DNA of 64,000 bases from Streptomyces sp. SW4 (GTDB taxonomy: Bacteria; Actinomycetota; Actinomycetes; Streptomycetales; Streptomycetaceae). The notes below the pieces were generated by a model. That model was not told where the DNA came from and did no database searches. It worked only from the letters and a program-made list of their open reading frames with translations. Below are positions 10,191 through 20,418 of this stretch, piece by piece. The first letter of the stretch is position 1. Each line of letters opens with the position of its first letter. The stretch covers positions 1-64,000 of the forward strand of contig QKWM01000002.1 in the NCBI GenBank assembly GCA_003248315.1, written 5' to 3'. A program made the position numbers and the translations under genes.

Positions 10191-11407
10191 ATGAGCAGGC
10201 GCAAGGCCTTGGTCGTCGGGCGGGCATCGGCGGACTGACCGCCGCCGCGGTCCTCCGTGACGCCGGATGGGACGTCGAGGTCCACGAGAAGGCCACCCAG
10301 CTACGGGCCGCCGGCTCGGGGCTGTCGGTGATGAGCAACGCGATCGCCGCTCTGCGGTCCGCCGGTCTGGATCTGCGGCTGGAGGAGCGCGGAGAGGTGC
10401 TGCGCTCGTACCACGTGCGGACGGCCCGGGGCCGGCTGATACGGGAGTTCCCGTTCCCGTCGATCATCCGCCGGCTCGGGGTGCCGAGCGTGCTGATCAC
10501 CCGCTCCGCGCTCCAGCGGGCGCTGCTGGAGGCTGCCGATGGGATCCCGCTCCGGCTGGGCTCGGCCGCCGAGGACTTCTCGGTGGATCCGGCGTCCGGG
10601 CGGGTGAGGGTCCGGTTCGACGGCGGCCACGCGGCCGAGGGGGACGTGCTGATCGGCGCCGACGGGTTCAACTCGGCGGTACGGCGCCGCCTGGTGGGCC
10701 CGGAGGAGTCCCGGGACAGCGGATACCTGGTGTGGCTGGCGCTCACCCCCTTCCGGCATCCGCGCTTCAGCCCCGGGTCGGTCACCCACTACTGGGGCAG
10801 CGGGCAGCGGTTCGGGCTGGTGGACATGGGTGGCGGGCTCCTCTACTGGTGGGGCACGAAGAACATGCCGGCCGGCCGCTCGCACGGCTGGAAGGGTGGC
10901 AAGGCGGAGGTGGTCCGGGCCTTCGACGGTTGGGCCGACGAGGTGTGCCGGGCCATCGAGGTCACCCCGCAGGAGGCGATTCTCGCCGTGCCGTCCCGGG
11001 ACCGGACGTTCCTGGAGCGCTGGGGCCGGGGGCCGGTGACGCTCCTGGGGGACGCGGCGCATCCGATGCTCACCAGCCTCGGGCAGGGCTCCGGCATGGC
11101 CATCGAGGACGCGGTGGTGCTGGCGCGGCGGCTGCGCGGCGCGCGGGACGTGCCGACGGCGCTGCGGGCCTACGAGGACGAGCGCCGGGAGCGGACCCGC
11201 GCCATGGTGGCGGCCTCCCGGTCCGTGTCGGACTTCGAGCAGTCCGAGAACCCGGTGCGGCGGCCGGTCCGGGACGCGTACTTCCGTTTCCTGCCGGCGC
11301 GGAAGCTGACGGCGATCCTGGAGGACTCCCTCACCTTCCCCGGCGGCTCCGTGCCGCCGGTGGCCCCGGCACACGAGGAGGTGCGGCATGTCCCGCAGGC
11401 GAGCTGA
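10191..11407 (+). CDS. FAD-dependent monooxygenase
   Basis: This is a class A flavoprotein hydroxylase of about 405 residues. The dinucleotide-binding GxGxxG appears as VVGAGIGGLTAA once a missing G near 10217 is restored. Later motifs are DVLIGADGFNSAVRR (DG motif) and LLGDAAHPMLTSLGQG (GD motif binding FAD ribityl and phosphate). The start ATG 10191 lies 1 bp after the NRPS stop, and the 3' end overlaps the SDR start by 20 bp, so the three genes are translationally linked. A tailoring hydroxylation or epoxidation of the NRPS product or its precursor is the natural inference. There is no transmembrane anchor. Confidence 0.85.
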
Positions 11408-12349
11408 CCACGGCCGGGTGGCGTCGGACGGCCGGGTGGTGCTGGTGACCGGGGCCTCGACGGGTCTGGGCCGGGCCACCGCGCTCCGTCTGGAACGAGC
11501 CGGTTTCCGGGTTCTGGCCGGCGTGCGCAGGGAGGCCGACGGCAAGGAGGTGGCGGCCGCGTCCACCTACGGCCGGATCACGCCGGTGACGATCGACGTC
11601 ACCGACGAGGTGTCCGTTCGGGAGGCGGCGGCGTACGTGGGCGGGCTGCTGGGCCCGGACCGGCCGCTGTGGGGGCTGGTCAACAACGCGGGCGTGTGTG
11701 TGTCGGCGCCCCTGGAGTGCGTTCCGCCGGAGCGGCTGCGCTGGCAGCTCGAGACCAATGTGGTGGGCCAGCTCGCCGTCACCCAGGCGTTCCTGCCGGA
11801 CCTGCGGCGGGCCCGGGGCCGGATCGTGAACGTCACCTCCGGTCTGGGCACGGTGGCGATCCCGTTCCTCGGGCGTACGCGTCGGCGCAGTTCGCGAAGG
11901 AGGCGATGAGCGATGTGCTCCGCCGTGAACTGCGGGGCTTCGGCGTGGCGGTGAGCGTGGTGCAGCCGGGGGCGATCATGACGCCGATCTGGCGGAAGGT
12001 CTCCGAAGTGGCTCGGGAAGCGCTGCGCAGCGCCGACAGCGAGGTCGCCGCGCTGTACCGGGCCCGGTTCGAGCGCTTCCTGGAGCAGAACGAGCGGGAG
12101 GCGGCACGGAGCCGTACGACGGCCGGGGACATGGCGGACGCGGTCCACCGGGCGCTGACGGAGTTGCGCCCGAGGGCGCGCTACCAGGTCGGTGCGGACG
12201 TCCGCCGGCTGAGCCTGCTGGCGCGGCTGCTGCCGGACTCGCTGCTGGACCGGTATCTGGCACCGGTGACGGCCGAGGTGCCGGGCACGGCAGCACCGGC
12301 CGGGCCGGAGGGAGCCCTGGAGGCGGCGCGGCCCGTGTCACGGGACTGA
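11388..12349 (+). CDS. Short-chain dehydrogenase/reductase with altered active site
   Basis: The Rossmann fold shows LVTGASTGLGRATAL (TGxxxGxG), VNNAGVCVSAP (NNAG) and NVTSGLG (catalytic Ser). The expected YxxxK reads Y-A-S-A-Q, so the lysine is Gln; the rest of that helix (FAKEAMSDVLRREL) is normal. The frame shifts near 11868 (CTCGGGCG needs one more G), just before the Tyr, but the Gln codon CAG is unambiguous. The protein is about 320 residues with a C-terminal extension (RLSLLARLLPDSLLDRYL) like steroid/retinol-type SDRs. It is the last gene of the NRPS operon, and a terminator follows. Confidence 0.8.
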
Positions 12350-12367
12350 GGCACGGGCGCGCAACCC

Positions 12368-12407
12368 GGCACGGACCCCGCGGAGTGACGACCGCGGGGT
12401 CCGTGCC
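12368..12407. terminator. Strong bidirectional stem-loop between convergent genes
   Basis: Perfect 16-bp arms GGCACGGACCCCGCGG (12368-12383) and their complement (12392-12407) enclose an 8-base loop. It lies 19 bp after the SDR stop and before the 3' end of the convergent LuxR gene. Confidence 0.85.
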
Positions 12408-12526
12408 GTCCTGCGGGGCGTCCTCCGCGACCGGCCGTGGGACGGGCTACTCCGGATCGGCGTCCGGTCCGCCGCGGGTCGGCGCCCCTCGGGCGGGCGC
12501 CGACCGGGCCGTCGTACGGTGTGCCC

Positions 12527-13758
12527 TCAGCGGCAGTCGGCGGGGTCCCGCTGGTTCTCGACGGCCCTGAGCAGGTCGATGCGGGAGCAGACGCCGTAGC
12601 TGCCGAAGAGTTTGCGCAGGTGGTAGTTGACGGTGTGCGGGGAGACGTCGAGCCGGCGGGCTATCTGCTGGTTCGTCAGGCCCTCCCGTACCAGGCGGAT
12701 CACCGCGCTCTGTCGGTCGTTGAGCGGTATCCCCGGCGCGGCGGGCGCGTCGGCGTCGCGGGCGTGGGCGCGGCGCACCTGTTCCGCTTCTCTCAGCAGG
12801 GCCCGTTTCAGGGAGTCGGGGACGGTCTCGGCGATGGCACGGCGCAGCAGGTCACCCCGGAAGGCGGTCCGGGTTCCGTCGCTGTGCACGGTGCCCGTGG
12901 CGGTGGCTTCGTCCAGCAGCCGCACCAGTCCGGTGGGCGAGGTCCGCAGCAGCGGGGCCAGCACCTCGTACTCCAGCTCAGGGCCCAGCACGGCGGCGGT
13001 CCGCAGAAGTTGCCGGCAGTCGGGGAGAACGTGGCCATGGTGGCGGCCATCTGGGTGCGGACGCGCTGCGGGAGCGTCCTGGTGACCGGGTGGGCCTCGC
13101 CGTCCACCTCGCGCAGGGCGTGCTCCTCACGCAGCCCGGTGAGGAGGGCGACGAGCAGCCGGGGGTGTCCCTGGGCACGGTCGAGCAGCCGGATCAGCGC
13201 GGGTGAGGGTGGCATGCCGAGGATGTCCGCCGCGAGGAGGGCACCGGCGGCGGGGTCGAGCGGCCCCAGGGAGAGGTGGCCGCGCCGCCCGGTGGGCGGG
13301 GCGAGGACGGCGCCGAGAGCCTCGGGGCCCCGGCCGGTGCAGTGGGCGGCCACGGTGACGGCGGGGCTGCCGTGGAGGCCGGCTCGCCGGGCGAGGAGCG
13401 TCTCGACGGCGTCGTCGCCGAGCCGGTCGGCCTCGTCGAGGAGGAGCAGCAGGGGCGGCCCGCTGGGCAGGCGGACGTGGGCCCGGTGCCGGGTGCCTCC
13501 CGGGTCGGGGCGGACGCGGCGGCCGCGCGCGAGGATGGGGTGGCGCGGGAGCCGGGGGCCGCCGTCCGGGGTGTTGTACCCCATCTCCTGTGCCATGGCG
13601 GCGCAGGCCCGCAGCAGCCGGGTCTTGCCGAATCCGGGCGGCCCCTCGATCACGAGCAGGGCGTTTCCTTCGGTGCGGCCGTACGCGAGGATGTCGCGGA
13701 TGTACGACAGCTCGCGCTCGCGTCCTCGCAGGGGAAGGTCGAGCGCGGTGACGAACAC
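12527..13758 (-). CDS. Short LAL-type LuxR regulator (ATPase plus HTH)
   Basis: The N-terminus is an AAA-type domain: LRGRERELSYIRDIL, Walker A GPPGFGKTRLL, and LLLLLDEADRL as Walker B. The C-terminus is a LuxR HTH: LNDRQSAVIRLVREGLTNQQ, then IARRLDVSPHTVNYHLRKLF. The total is only about 410 residues against about 900 for usual LAL proteins; the TPR-like middle is almost absent. The frame shifts near 13015 where TCTCCCCGAC needs one more C. The gene is convergent with the NRPS operon and 40 bp downstream of paaN, so it may be co-transcribed with it. It is a candidate regulator of this cluster. Confidence 0.8.
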
Positions 13759-13797
13759 GGATGCCTCCTTGGGGTGACGTCCAGCGCGGGGGGCGCG

Positions 13798-15540
13798 TCA
13801 GGCGGCGTCGGCCGCGCGGCGCACCGCGACGCTCCGGAACCGGCCGGTGACGAACGAGGCGTCGCCGTACGTCGTGTTGCCCGAGGGGTTGAGGCCGGTG
13901 CCGTGCAGGTCGGAGTAAACGGCCGACTGGGTCAGATACCAGTCGCCGGTGAGGTTGAGGGTGAGCATCACGCCTGTGTCGGCGCAGGCGTCCTCCAGGG
14001 CACGCTCGACCCGTGGGTCGGTGGTGTGGGCGCCGGCGGAGAGGGCGCCCGTTTCGCGGACGGTCCGGCGCAGCAGGGCGACGGCGGCCTCGGTGGACTC
14101 GACGGCGACGGCGAAGGCGACGGGCCCCGGCCACTCCGTCATCAGCGTGGAAAGGTCGGCGGCGCGTCCCGCGTCGAGGCGGACGACGACGGGGGTGCGG
14201 ATCACGGCTCCGGGGTGGCGGGGATGGGTCACCGCCCGCGTGTGGTGGGCGACGGGCCCGAGGTTCCCGCGGTCCGCGGCTTCGACCCTGTCCAGGACGT
14301 GCGGCGCGTAGAGGGCCCCGAGGATGTCGGCCGCGTGCGCGTCGTCGGCGAGCAGGGTGTCGAGGGCGGTGCCGAGGTCGGTGACGACCTCGTCGTACGT
14401 CTTGTGTCCCTCGTCGGTGGTGATGCCGCCGCGCGGGATGAGGAGGTTCTGGGGACTGGTGCAGAGCTGGCCGCTGTAGAGGGCGAGGCTGAAGGCGAGG
14501 TTGGCGAGCGTGTCCTGGTAGCGGGACGTGGAGTGGAGCAGGATCGGGTTGGCGGCCGAGGTGGCGGTGTGGACCTGTGCCTGCGGGGCGTTCTCGGTGA
14601 GCCAGGCGCCGAACGTGGAGGTGCCCGCGTAGTCGATGATCCGTACGTCGGGGTGGACGGCGAGTCGCCGGGCGAGTTCCTCGCCGGGCCGCTCTGCGGC
14701 GAGACAGACCAGGTCGGGGTCGAAGCCGGTCTCGCGCAGTACGTCGCGGGCGACGCGGACGGTGAGCGCGAGCGGGAGCACGGCGCGGGGGTGGGGTTTG
14801 ACGAGGACGGCGTTGCCGGTGACGAGGGAGGCGAAGAGGCCGGGGTAGCCGTTCCAGGTGGGGAAGACGGCGTTTGCTATGAGCAGGCTGATGCCTCGGG
14901 GGACGATGGTGAAGGTCTTGTCGAGGGCGAGGACCCGCCCGCCCGGCAGGGGCTTGCGCCAGGTGAACGCGGCGGGCAGCCGGGTTTGTTCGGCCAGGCC
15001 GAGGGCGACCGCCTCCAGTCCGCGGTCCTGGGCGTGGACGGCTCCGGCGTGGAAGGCCATGACGGGACCGTGGCCGCTGGTGTGGGTGGCGGCCTGGGCG
15101 AACTCGTGGCTGCGGGCGTTGATCCGAGCGAGGATCTCCGCGCAGACGGCGGCCCGCTCCAGCGGAGTGGCGGAGCGCCATCCGGCCATGGCGGCCCGCT
15201 GGGCGGGCAGGAGCACGGCGGGATCGCTGTGGGGGTAGGCGATGCGGAGCGGGAAGCCGTACGGGGAGACCTCGCCGCCCTCCTCGGGCTCGGGGCCCAC
15301 GGTGCCGTCGCGGCCGGGCTGGCCGAGTTCGACGGTGGTTCCGAGGAGGCGCTGGAAGGCGCGTTCTCCCTCGGCGGCGTCCTGGTCGCGGTAGGCAACG
15401 GAATCCCCGGGGTCCTCGGGGTAGGGCGACCAGTGCTCACGGCTGCGCAGTACGTTCAGGGCGCGGTGGAGCACCGCTTGGTGCCGGCGGGTCAGGGTGC
15501 GGAGGGGTAAGGCGGAGGTGGACAACGCGGGGCTCCTCAC
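13798..15540 (-). CDS. paaN: PaaN-type aldehyde dehydrogenase
   Basis: The ALDH fold of 580 residues matches the phenylacetic-acid degradation protein PaaN: HTSGHGPVMAFHAGAVHAQD, the NAD site region LVTGNAVLVKPHPRAVLPL, the catalytic Cys in YSGQLCTSPQNLLIP, and NPSGNTTYGDASFVTGRFR near the end. No MaoC-like hydratase domain follows, so it is the ALDH-only form rather than bifunctional PaaZ. The start is GTG 15540, with GAGGAG within the first codons and no better upstream choice. The frame is intact throughout, unusual in this window. PaaN oxidises the open-ring semialdehyde CoA ester, but no other paa gene is present, so a role in supplying or modifying an aromatic-derived precursor is possible. 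Confidence 0.8.
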   Translation of the reverse strand: MRSPALSTSALPLRTLTRRHQAVLHRALNVLRSREHWSPYPEDPGDSVAYRDQDAAEGERAFQRLLGTTVELGQPGRDGTVGPEPEEGGEVSPYGFPLRIAYPHSDPAVLLPAQRAAMAGWRSATPLERAAVCAEILARINARSHEFAQAATHTSGHGPVMAFHAGAVHAQDRGLEAVALGLAEQTRLPAAFTWRKPLPGGRVLALDKTFTIVPRGISLLIANAVFPTWNGYPGLFASLVTGNAVLVKPHPRAVLPLALTVRVARDVLRETGFDPDLVCLAAERPGEELARRLAVHPDVRIIDYAGTSTFGAWLTENAPQAQVHTATSAANPILLHSTSRYQDTLANLAFSLALYSGQLCTSPQNLLIPRGGITTDEGHKTYDEVVTDLGTALDTLLADDAHAADILGALYAPHVLDRVEAADRGNLGPVAHHTRAVTHPRHPGAVIRTPVVVRLDAGRAADLSTLMTEWPGPVAFAVAVESTEAAVALLRRTVRETGALSAGAHTTDPRVERALEDACADTGVMLTLNLTGDWYLTQSAVYSDLHGTGLNPSGNTTYGDASFVTGRFRSVAVRRAADAA

Positions 15541-15811
15541 TGGGCTGGGGTGGGCCAGGGGCTGGCGTGTCTTGTGGCCGGGGGCGGGGTGACGGGAGTG
15601 GATGCCGTGCTGCTGGGGCCTGCCAGGGGGAAGGGGACTTGGGGTGCTGTGAGGCTCGGGGTGCCGAGGGCTCGGATGTGCGGCGGTTCGTGGTGCCGTG
15701 GGTCTGTGGGGCCGGTCCGGACGGTGCCGGTCCCCGGAGCGGCGGTGCCCGGGCGGGCGGTCGGGGCGGGCGGTCTGCGTTCTCGGCGGAACCCGTGCCG
15801 GGTGGAGTCGG

Positions 15812-16375
15812 CTACAGCAGGATCCGTCGCAGGACCGCCTCGTAGTCGTCGGCGGTGGGCGGGCTGTCCGTCAGCAGCGCCTGCATCAGCAGCCCGTCCA
15901 TGGCACCCGCCAGCAGCCGGAGCCGTACGGGGTCGCCGGTGTAGCGGGCGCCGAACTCCCCGACGGCGGCCAGCCAGTCCTGGGTGGGGCCGCGCAGCTC
16001 CGGGCGGCGGGCGGCCAGCAGATAGAGCTCGTATTCGGCGAGCAGATGATCGGGGCCGGCGACCACCGTGCACATCAGCTCGGCCAGCTCGCGCAGATCG
16101 GCGGGCGAGGCGTCGGTGCGGGCGGCGAGTTCCCGCATGCGCGCGGCGTCCTCCTCCATGCAGCGGGTGAGCGCGGCGGTCAGCAGGTCGTCGATGCTCT
16201 TGAAGTAGTACGCCGCGGCGGTGGCGGGCTGTCCGGCCTCGCGGGCGACGGCCCGGTGGCTGACTCCGGCCACACCGTCGCGGGCCACTACCCGGATCGT
16301 CGCCTCGATCAGCTCCTGCTTGCGGCGTTCGCCCTTGAGACGACGGCCGTCCGTGGTGGGGTCGATCGCCTTCAC
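15812..16375 (-). CDS. TetR-family regulator
   Basis: The HTH region reads KQELIEATIRVVARDGVAGV, then SHRAVAREAGQPATAAAYYF; the rest is an all-helical ligand domain, about 188 residues in total. GTG 16375 (VKAIDPTTDG) is chosen because AGAGGAG lies 8 bases upstream; a longer in-frame version to 16462 has no such site. It follows the MFS exporter gene in the same direction and probably represses that operon. Confidence 0.8.
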   Translation of the reverse strand: MKAIDPTTDGRRLKGERRKQELIEATIRVVARDGVAGVSHRAVAREAGQPATAAAYYFKSIDDLLTAALTRCMEEDAARMRELAARTDASPADLRELAELMCTVVAGPDHLLAEYELYLLAARRPELRGPTQDWLAAVGEFGARYTGDPVRLRLLAGAMDGLLMQALLTDSPPTADDYEAVLRRILL

Positions 16376-16428
16376 TCCTGTGCTCCTCTCGCCCTGTCCC
16401 CTGCTGTTCCATGGACCATATCTCCTGG

Positions 16429-17776
16429 TCAGGGCGGGTTCCGGCTGTGTCCTGAAGGCCACCGGCGGTGCCGCGCGGTGACGTGGGGGTGTCGCCTCCG
16501 GCGGCGGCCTGTCCGTCGTTCCCGGTGCCCTCCCCGGTCCCCGCCTCGGTCGTGGCGCCGGGTGCGGCCTCGGCCTCGGCCTCGCGGGCGGCGAGGCGGC
16601 GGGTGAGCGGCCGCTGGGAGACCAGCCCGAGCAGCAGGGCCACGGCGCCCGCGGCCATGGCGACGGCGAAGCCGCCCGGAGGCCCGTACCGGTCCACCAT
16701 CGCGCCGGAGACGGCGGCGCCCAGCGCCACGCCGACGCTCAGGCCGGTGATCGCCCAGGTCATGCCCTCGGTGAGCTTGGCCGGCGGGACGGTCTTCTCG
16801 ATGAGGCCCATGACGACGATCATCGTCGGAGCGAAGAAGATGCCGGAGAGGAAGACGGCGCCGGCCAGGGTGGCGATGTTGCCGACGAGCAGCAGCGGCA
16901 GGGTGGTGAGCGCCGTGCCGGTGACGCCGAGGGCGAGCAGCCGGGGCAGCGGCATCGCGAGTTTGAGGGCGCCGAAGAGCAGTCCGGCGAGGGCTGAGCC
17001 GACGGCGTAGACGGAGAGCACGATGCCGGCGCCGGCGGGTGAGCCCTGCTCCTCGGCGAAGGCCACGCTGACCACGTCGACGGTGCCGACAATGGTTCCG
17101 CCCGCGACGAGGACCAGGGCGAGCAGGCGGACGGAGCCGACGCGGATGGCGGATCCGCCCGAGGCGGTGTCTCCCTCGGGGCGGTGGACCGGCGGCTCGG
17201 TCCGCTTCTGCGGGACGAAGAGCAGCACGCCGAGGGCCAGGAGCACGGCGGCGACGAGGGGGCCGGCCTCGGGGAAGACGGCCGTGGAGAGCGCCACGGA
17301 GAGGGCCGGGCCGACGACGAACGTCAGCTCGTCCACGACCGATTCCAGGGAGAAGGCGGTGTGCAGCCGGGGGAGTCCCGGTACACATGGGTCCACCGGG
17401 CCCGGACCATGGCGGCCATGTTGGGCAGGGTGCCGGCGAGCGCGGCGAAGACGAAGAGGGTCCACACGGGGGCGTCGTAGCGGGCGCTGAGCAGCAGCGC
17501 CCCCATGGCGACGACGCTGACGCCTGTGGCCGGGACCAGCACCCTGCCCTGGCCTGCGCGGTCCACGAGGCGGGAGACCTGGGGTCCGAAGAGGGCCATG
17601 GAGAGCGTGAAGGTCGCGGAGACGGCTCCGGCGAGCCCGTACTCGCCGCGCATCTGGGACAGCATCGTGATGATCCCGATGCCCGTCATGGAGATCGGCA
17701 TACGGGCCACGAAGCCGGCGGCGGAGAACGCTAAGGAGCCTGGGGCGCGGAAGAGTTCGCGGTAGGGATTGGCCAC
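16429..17776 (-). CDS. MFS exporter
   Basis: Hydrophobic helices run from LAFSAAGFVARMPISMTGIG to AVAMAAGAVALLLGLVSQRP, about 12 segments, with the MFS loop signature near PQVSRLVDRAGQGRVL. The start is GTG 17776 (VANPYRELF), 6 bases after GGAGGTG. One frame change lies near 17378 (ARWTHVYRDSP then RLHTAFSLE). A second is needed near the hydrophilic tail (about 16460-16560) to reach the stop at 16429. The C-tail is Ala/Gly/Thr-rich and disordered. Downstream is a TetR gene, so this is likely a regulated drug or metabolite efflux pump. Confidence 0.75.
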
Positions 17777-17810
17777 GGCGGAGGGCACCTCCGGTCGGTG
17801 GAGCCGGACA

Positions 17811-17862
17811 GAAAATTGAACACTCGCAACATATTGAACGAGCGATAGATTTTCAACCTGAG
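17811..17862. promoter_or_regulatory. Candidate promoter/operator of the MFS-TetR operon
   Basis: An AT-richer patch lies upstream of the MFS start. ATTGAAC occurs at 17815-17821 and again at 17833-17839, 18 bp apart, with an inverted TTCAA at 17852-17856. The repeated half-sites would suit the adjacent TetR protein. Confidence 0.45.
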
Positions 17863-18328
17863 AGACCGCGGTCCCGTGGGCGTGGCCGGTGAGGTCGCGG
17901 CTCGGCCGCATGCTGCAGCTCGGCTGCTCCGGCTACGGCTGATCAGCTCCGTCAGCCGCTCCCGCCCGTCCTCCCGGCCCGTTGCCGGCGGTACCGGCGG
18001 TGCCGGCTCACGGCCCGTCCGGAGGTGGGCGGCGATGGGGCAGATCCGGGAAGTCGGCCGCAGCTGTGGTGCCGGCCGAGGTCTCCGTCAGCAGACGTAT
18101 CGTCTGCTCGTCTACTCGTCTGCTCCGTCGCCGGGAGCCCCTCACGGAACTCGGCCTCCAGCCCGCCGAGCAGGAGGGTCCGTGGACAGATCGCCGAGTT
18201 GCTCGCGCCGCAGGACCACGTCACCGCCCGGCATGGTCGCCGTGGGCGTGATGCAGTCCGGGATCACCGAGTAGTCGGGAGCGAACAGCGGTCGCAGCAC
18301 GGACGCGGTCTGAGGCGGGGCGGCCCCC
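17863..18328. other. Gene-free stretch before the IS-split gene
   Basis: No intact gene is recognised. A minus-strand patch around 18150-18340 translates in two frames into protein-like pieces (LRPLFAPDYSVIPDC, TMPGGDVVLRREQLGDL, LLLGGLEAEFREGLPATEQ), which suggests a decayed or frame-broken small gene, but I cannot name its family. Confidence 0.3.
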
Positions 18329-18546
18329 ATGACCAGACGTGACGAGACCGAATCCGGCCGATCACGGCAAGGAGGGATCGAGGATCCACTTGACCCACGG
18401 ACCGGACGGGCCTTCCGCAAGCCCGATCACTTCCTGGCCTTCGTCGGCGGTGCAGCACTGCCTTCATCGGACATCGTCGCCTCGCCCGTTGAACTAAGAG
18501 ATCAGTCCGTCAACGGAGTGAGAGGGTCCGGTCGGAACAGCGACTT

Positions 18547-18569
18547 AGGACTGGAATCAGAATGAGGTC
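18547..18569 (+). repeat. Left terminal inverted repeat of the IS
   Basis: This 23-bp sequence is the exact reverse complement of 20419-20441. The outermost base pair (18547/20441) belongs to the TTA duplication. It lies 14 bp before the transposase ATG. Confidence 0.9.
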
Positions 18570-18583
18570 CCTGAGGCTCGGAA

Positions 18584-19454
18584 ATGACGGTGTGTCGGTT
18601 CGCGTTGATGCCGCCCGCAGGGGTGATTGCGACCGAGACTCGTGGTGGGCGTAAGCCGTGGGAGGTTGACGATGGGCTGTGGGAGCGCATCGAGCCGCTG
18701 TTGCCGGTGAGTGAGCGGCGCTTCCCGTACCCGGGGCGTCGTCGGCTCGATGACCGGCGGGTTCTGTGCGGCATCCTGTTCGTGCTCTACACCGGCATCC
18801 CCTGGCGCTACCTCCCGCAGGAACTCGGCTTCGGCTCCGGGATGACCTGCTGGAGGCGACTGCGGGAGTGGAACGAGGCCGGGGTCTGGCAGCGCCTGCA
18901 CGAGATGCTGCTGGCCGAACTGCGGGCGGCCGGCAAACTGGATCTGTCCCGGGCGTCGGTCGACTCAAGCCATCTGCGCGCGATGAAAGGTGGTGCGGCC
19001 ACCGGCCCGTCCCCGGTGGACCGGGGCAGGACCGGCAGCAAGCACCACGTGATCGTCGGGGCCCACGGCATCCCGTTGGCCGCCACGCTGACCGGCGGCA
19101 ACCGCAACGACGTGACCCAGCTGATCCCACTGATCCGAGCCGTCCCGCCGATCCGAGGCAAACGCGGCCAACCGCTGCGCCGCCCGAAGCACCTCTACGC
19201 CGACCGGGGCTACGACCACGAGAGCTACCGCGACCAGGTCCGACGGTTCGAAATCACCCCGCGCATCGCCCGACGCGGCACCGAACACGGCTCTGCCTCG
19301 GCGTACACCGCTGGGTCGTGGAAGGCGCCATCGCACTACTGCACTGGTTCCGCCGCCTACGCATCCGCTGGGAGATCCGCGACGACATCCACGAGCCTTC
19401 ATCACACTCGGTTGTGCCGTCATCTGCTGGCGACGACTGAGGACCCCGCTCTGA
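18584..19454 (+). CDS. IS5-family transposase (DDE)
   Basis: The N-terminal part (WEVDDGLWERIEPLLPV, VLCGILFVLYTGIPWRYLPQ, FGSGMTCWRRLREWNEAGVW) is the DUF4096 region of IS5-type transposases. DDE motifs follow: SVDSSHLRAMKGG (first D), HLYADRGYDHESYR (second D), then the end VVEGAIALLHWFRRLRIRWE (E region). Two one-base shifts, near 19305 (CTCTGCCTCGG) and 19395 (CACGAGCCTTC), interrupt the last third; restoring one G in each gives GSGLGVHRWVVEG and DIHEAFITLGCAVICWRRLR, ending RTPL and a stop at 19452. The shifts may be real or assembly errors, so present activity is uncertain. Length is about 290 residues, normal for the family. Confidence 0.85.
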
Positions 19455-19462
19455 TTACAGTC
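19442..19462 (+). repeat. Degenerate internal copy of the IS right end
   Basis: This 21-bp sequence matches the outer right end at 17 of 21 positions, in the same orientation, and overlaps the transposase stop. It is where the right end of an ordinary 0.9-kb IS5-type element would be. This implies that the RCC1 segment (19463 onward) was captured when a more distant right end was used. Confidence 0.7.
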
Positions 19463-19516
19463 GAAAGTAAGGTGGAATCCCATGTCGCGAACTCGCGCCA
19501 GGCGCAAGGAGGCGGA

Positions 19517-20367
19517 ATGCTCGCTAACGCGTCGGCGCTGGCGGCCGGAAGGCGTCATTCGGTCGGACGGCGCTGGGATGGAACCGTTCTCGCCGTGGGC
19601 AATACCGCAGCCGCTGAATGTCGTGTCGAGCGATGGGAGGACGTCATCGCGGTGGCAGCCGGCAACGTCCATACCGCGACGAACACGGGCAGGTCCCATA
19701 CGGTGGGACTCCGGTCGGACGGCACGGTGCTGGCAACGGGGTGGAATGGCGATGGGCAATGTGATGTCGCCGGATGGCGAGGCGTCACGGCCGTGGCCGC
19801 AGGCTGGCGCCGCACGCTCGGGCTACTCGCGAATGGCCGCGTGTTAGCAGTTGGCCGGAGTTCAGAAGGACAGTGCGACGTGCAGTCCTGGCGCGAGATG
19901 GTCGTCCTCTCGTGTGGTGACTGGCACTCGGTCGGCGTCCGGTCAGACGGTTCTGCGCTGGCCGCGGGAACAACCGACGAGGGCAGTGTGCCGTTGAAGG
20001 GTGGCGTGACCTGGCCGCCATTTCGGCCGGGTATCTCCATACCGTCGGCCTCAGAGCCGACGGGCGGGCAGTAGCGACCGGAGAGCGGGCAACTGGTGCG
20101 TGCGCGGTCGATGAGTGGGAAGACGTCGTGGCGCTCGGCGCGGGCAGTTACCACACCGTCGGGGTCACAGCGTCCGGGCGGGTCCTCGCGGTGGGAGACA
20201 ACAGCTACGGACAGTGCAAAGTCGGCGACTGGCGCGACATTGTCGCCGTGGCGGCCGGTTCAACGCACACCCTCGGCCTGCGTGCCAACGGCACAGTCGT
20301 GACCGCAGGGAACAACGCCGACGGACAGTGCGAAGTCGATGCCTGGTCCGGAGTCCAGCTTCCATAG
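19517..20367 (+). CDS. RCC1-like seven-repeat propeller protein, IS passenger
   Basis: ATG 19517 follows AAGGAGG by a few bases. Seven repeats of about 39 residues share the pattern AAGxxHTVGLRxDGTVLAxG, then NxxGQCxVxxWxDVxAV; the clearest begin AAGWRRTLGLL, SAGYLHTVGLRADGR, GAGSYHTVGVTASGR and AAGSTHTLGLRANGT. Seven repeats would close an RCC1-type beta-propeller, which usually binds proteins. There is no signal peptide and no catalytic motif. One base is missing near 20005 (AAGGGTGGCGTGAC); restoring it joins repeats 4 and 5. A TTA codon lies near 19843. The gene sits wholly inside the IS, after the transposase and before the right inverted repeat, and has no obvious transposition role. 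Confidence 0.75.
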
Positions 20368-20418
20368 ACCCGGGCCGCGCCAACGCAGAACTAACACACC
20401 GGCACCCCGGAATCCGGA

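Noticed and set aside
18225..18342. Minus-strand pieces (APDYSVIPDC and others) as a Uma2-type or other small gene
   Set aside because: Only short pieces in two frames; not enough to name a family.
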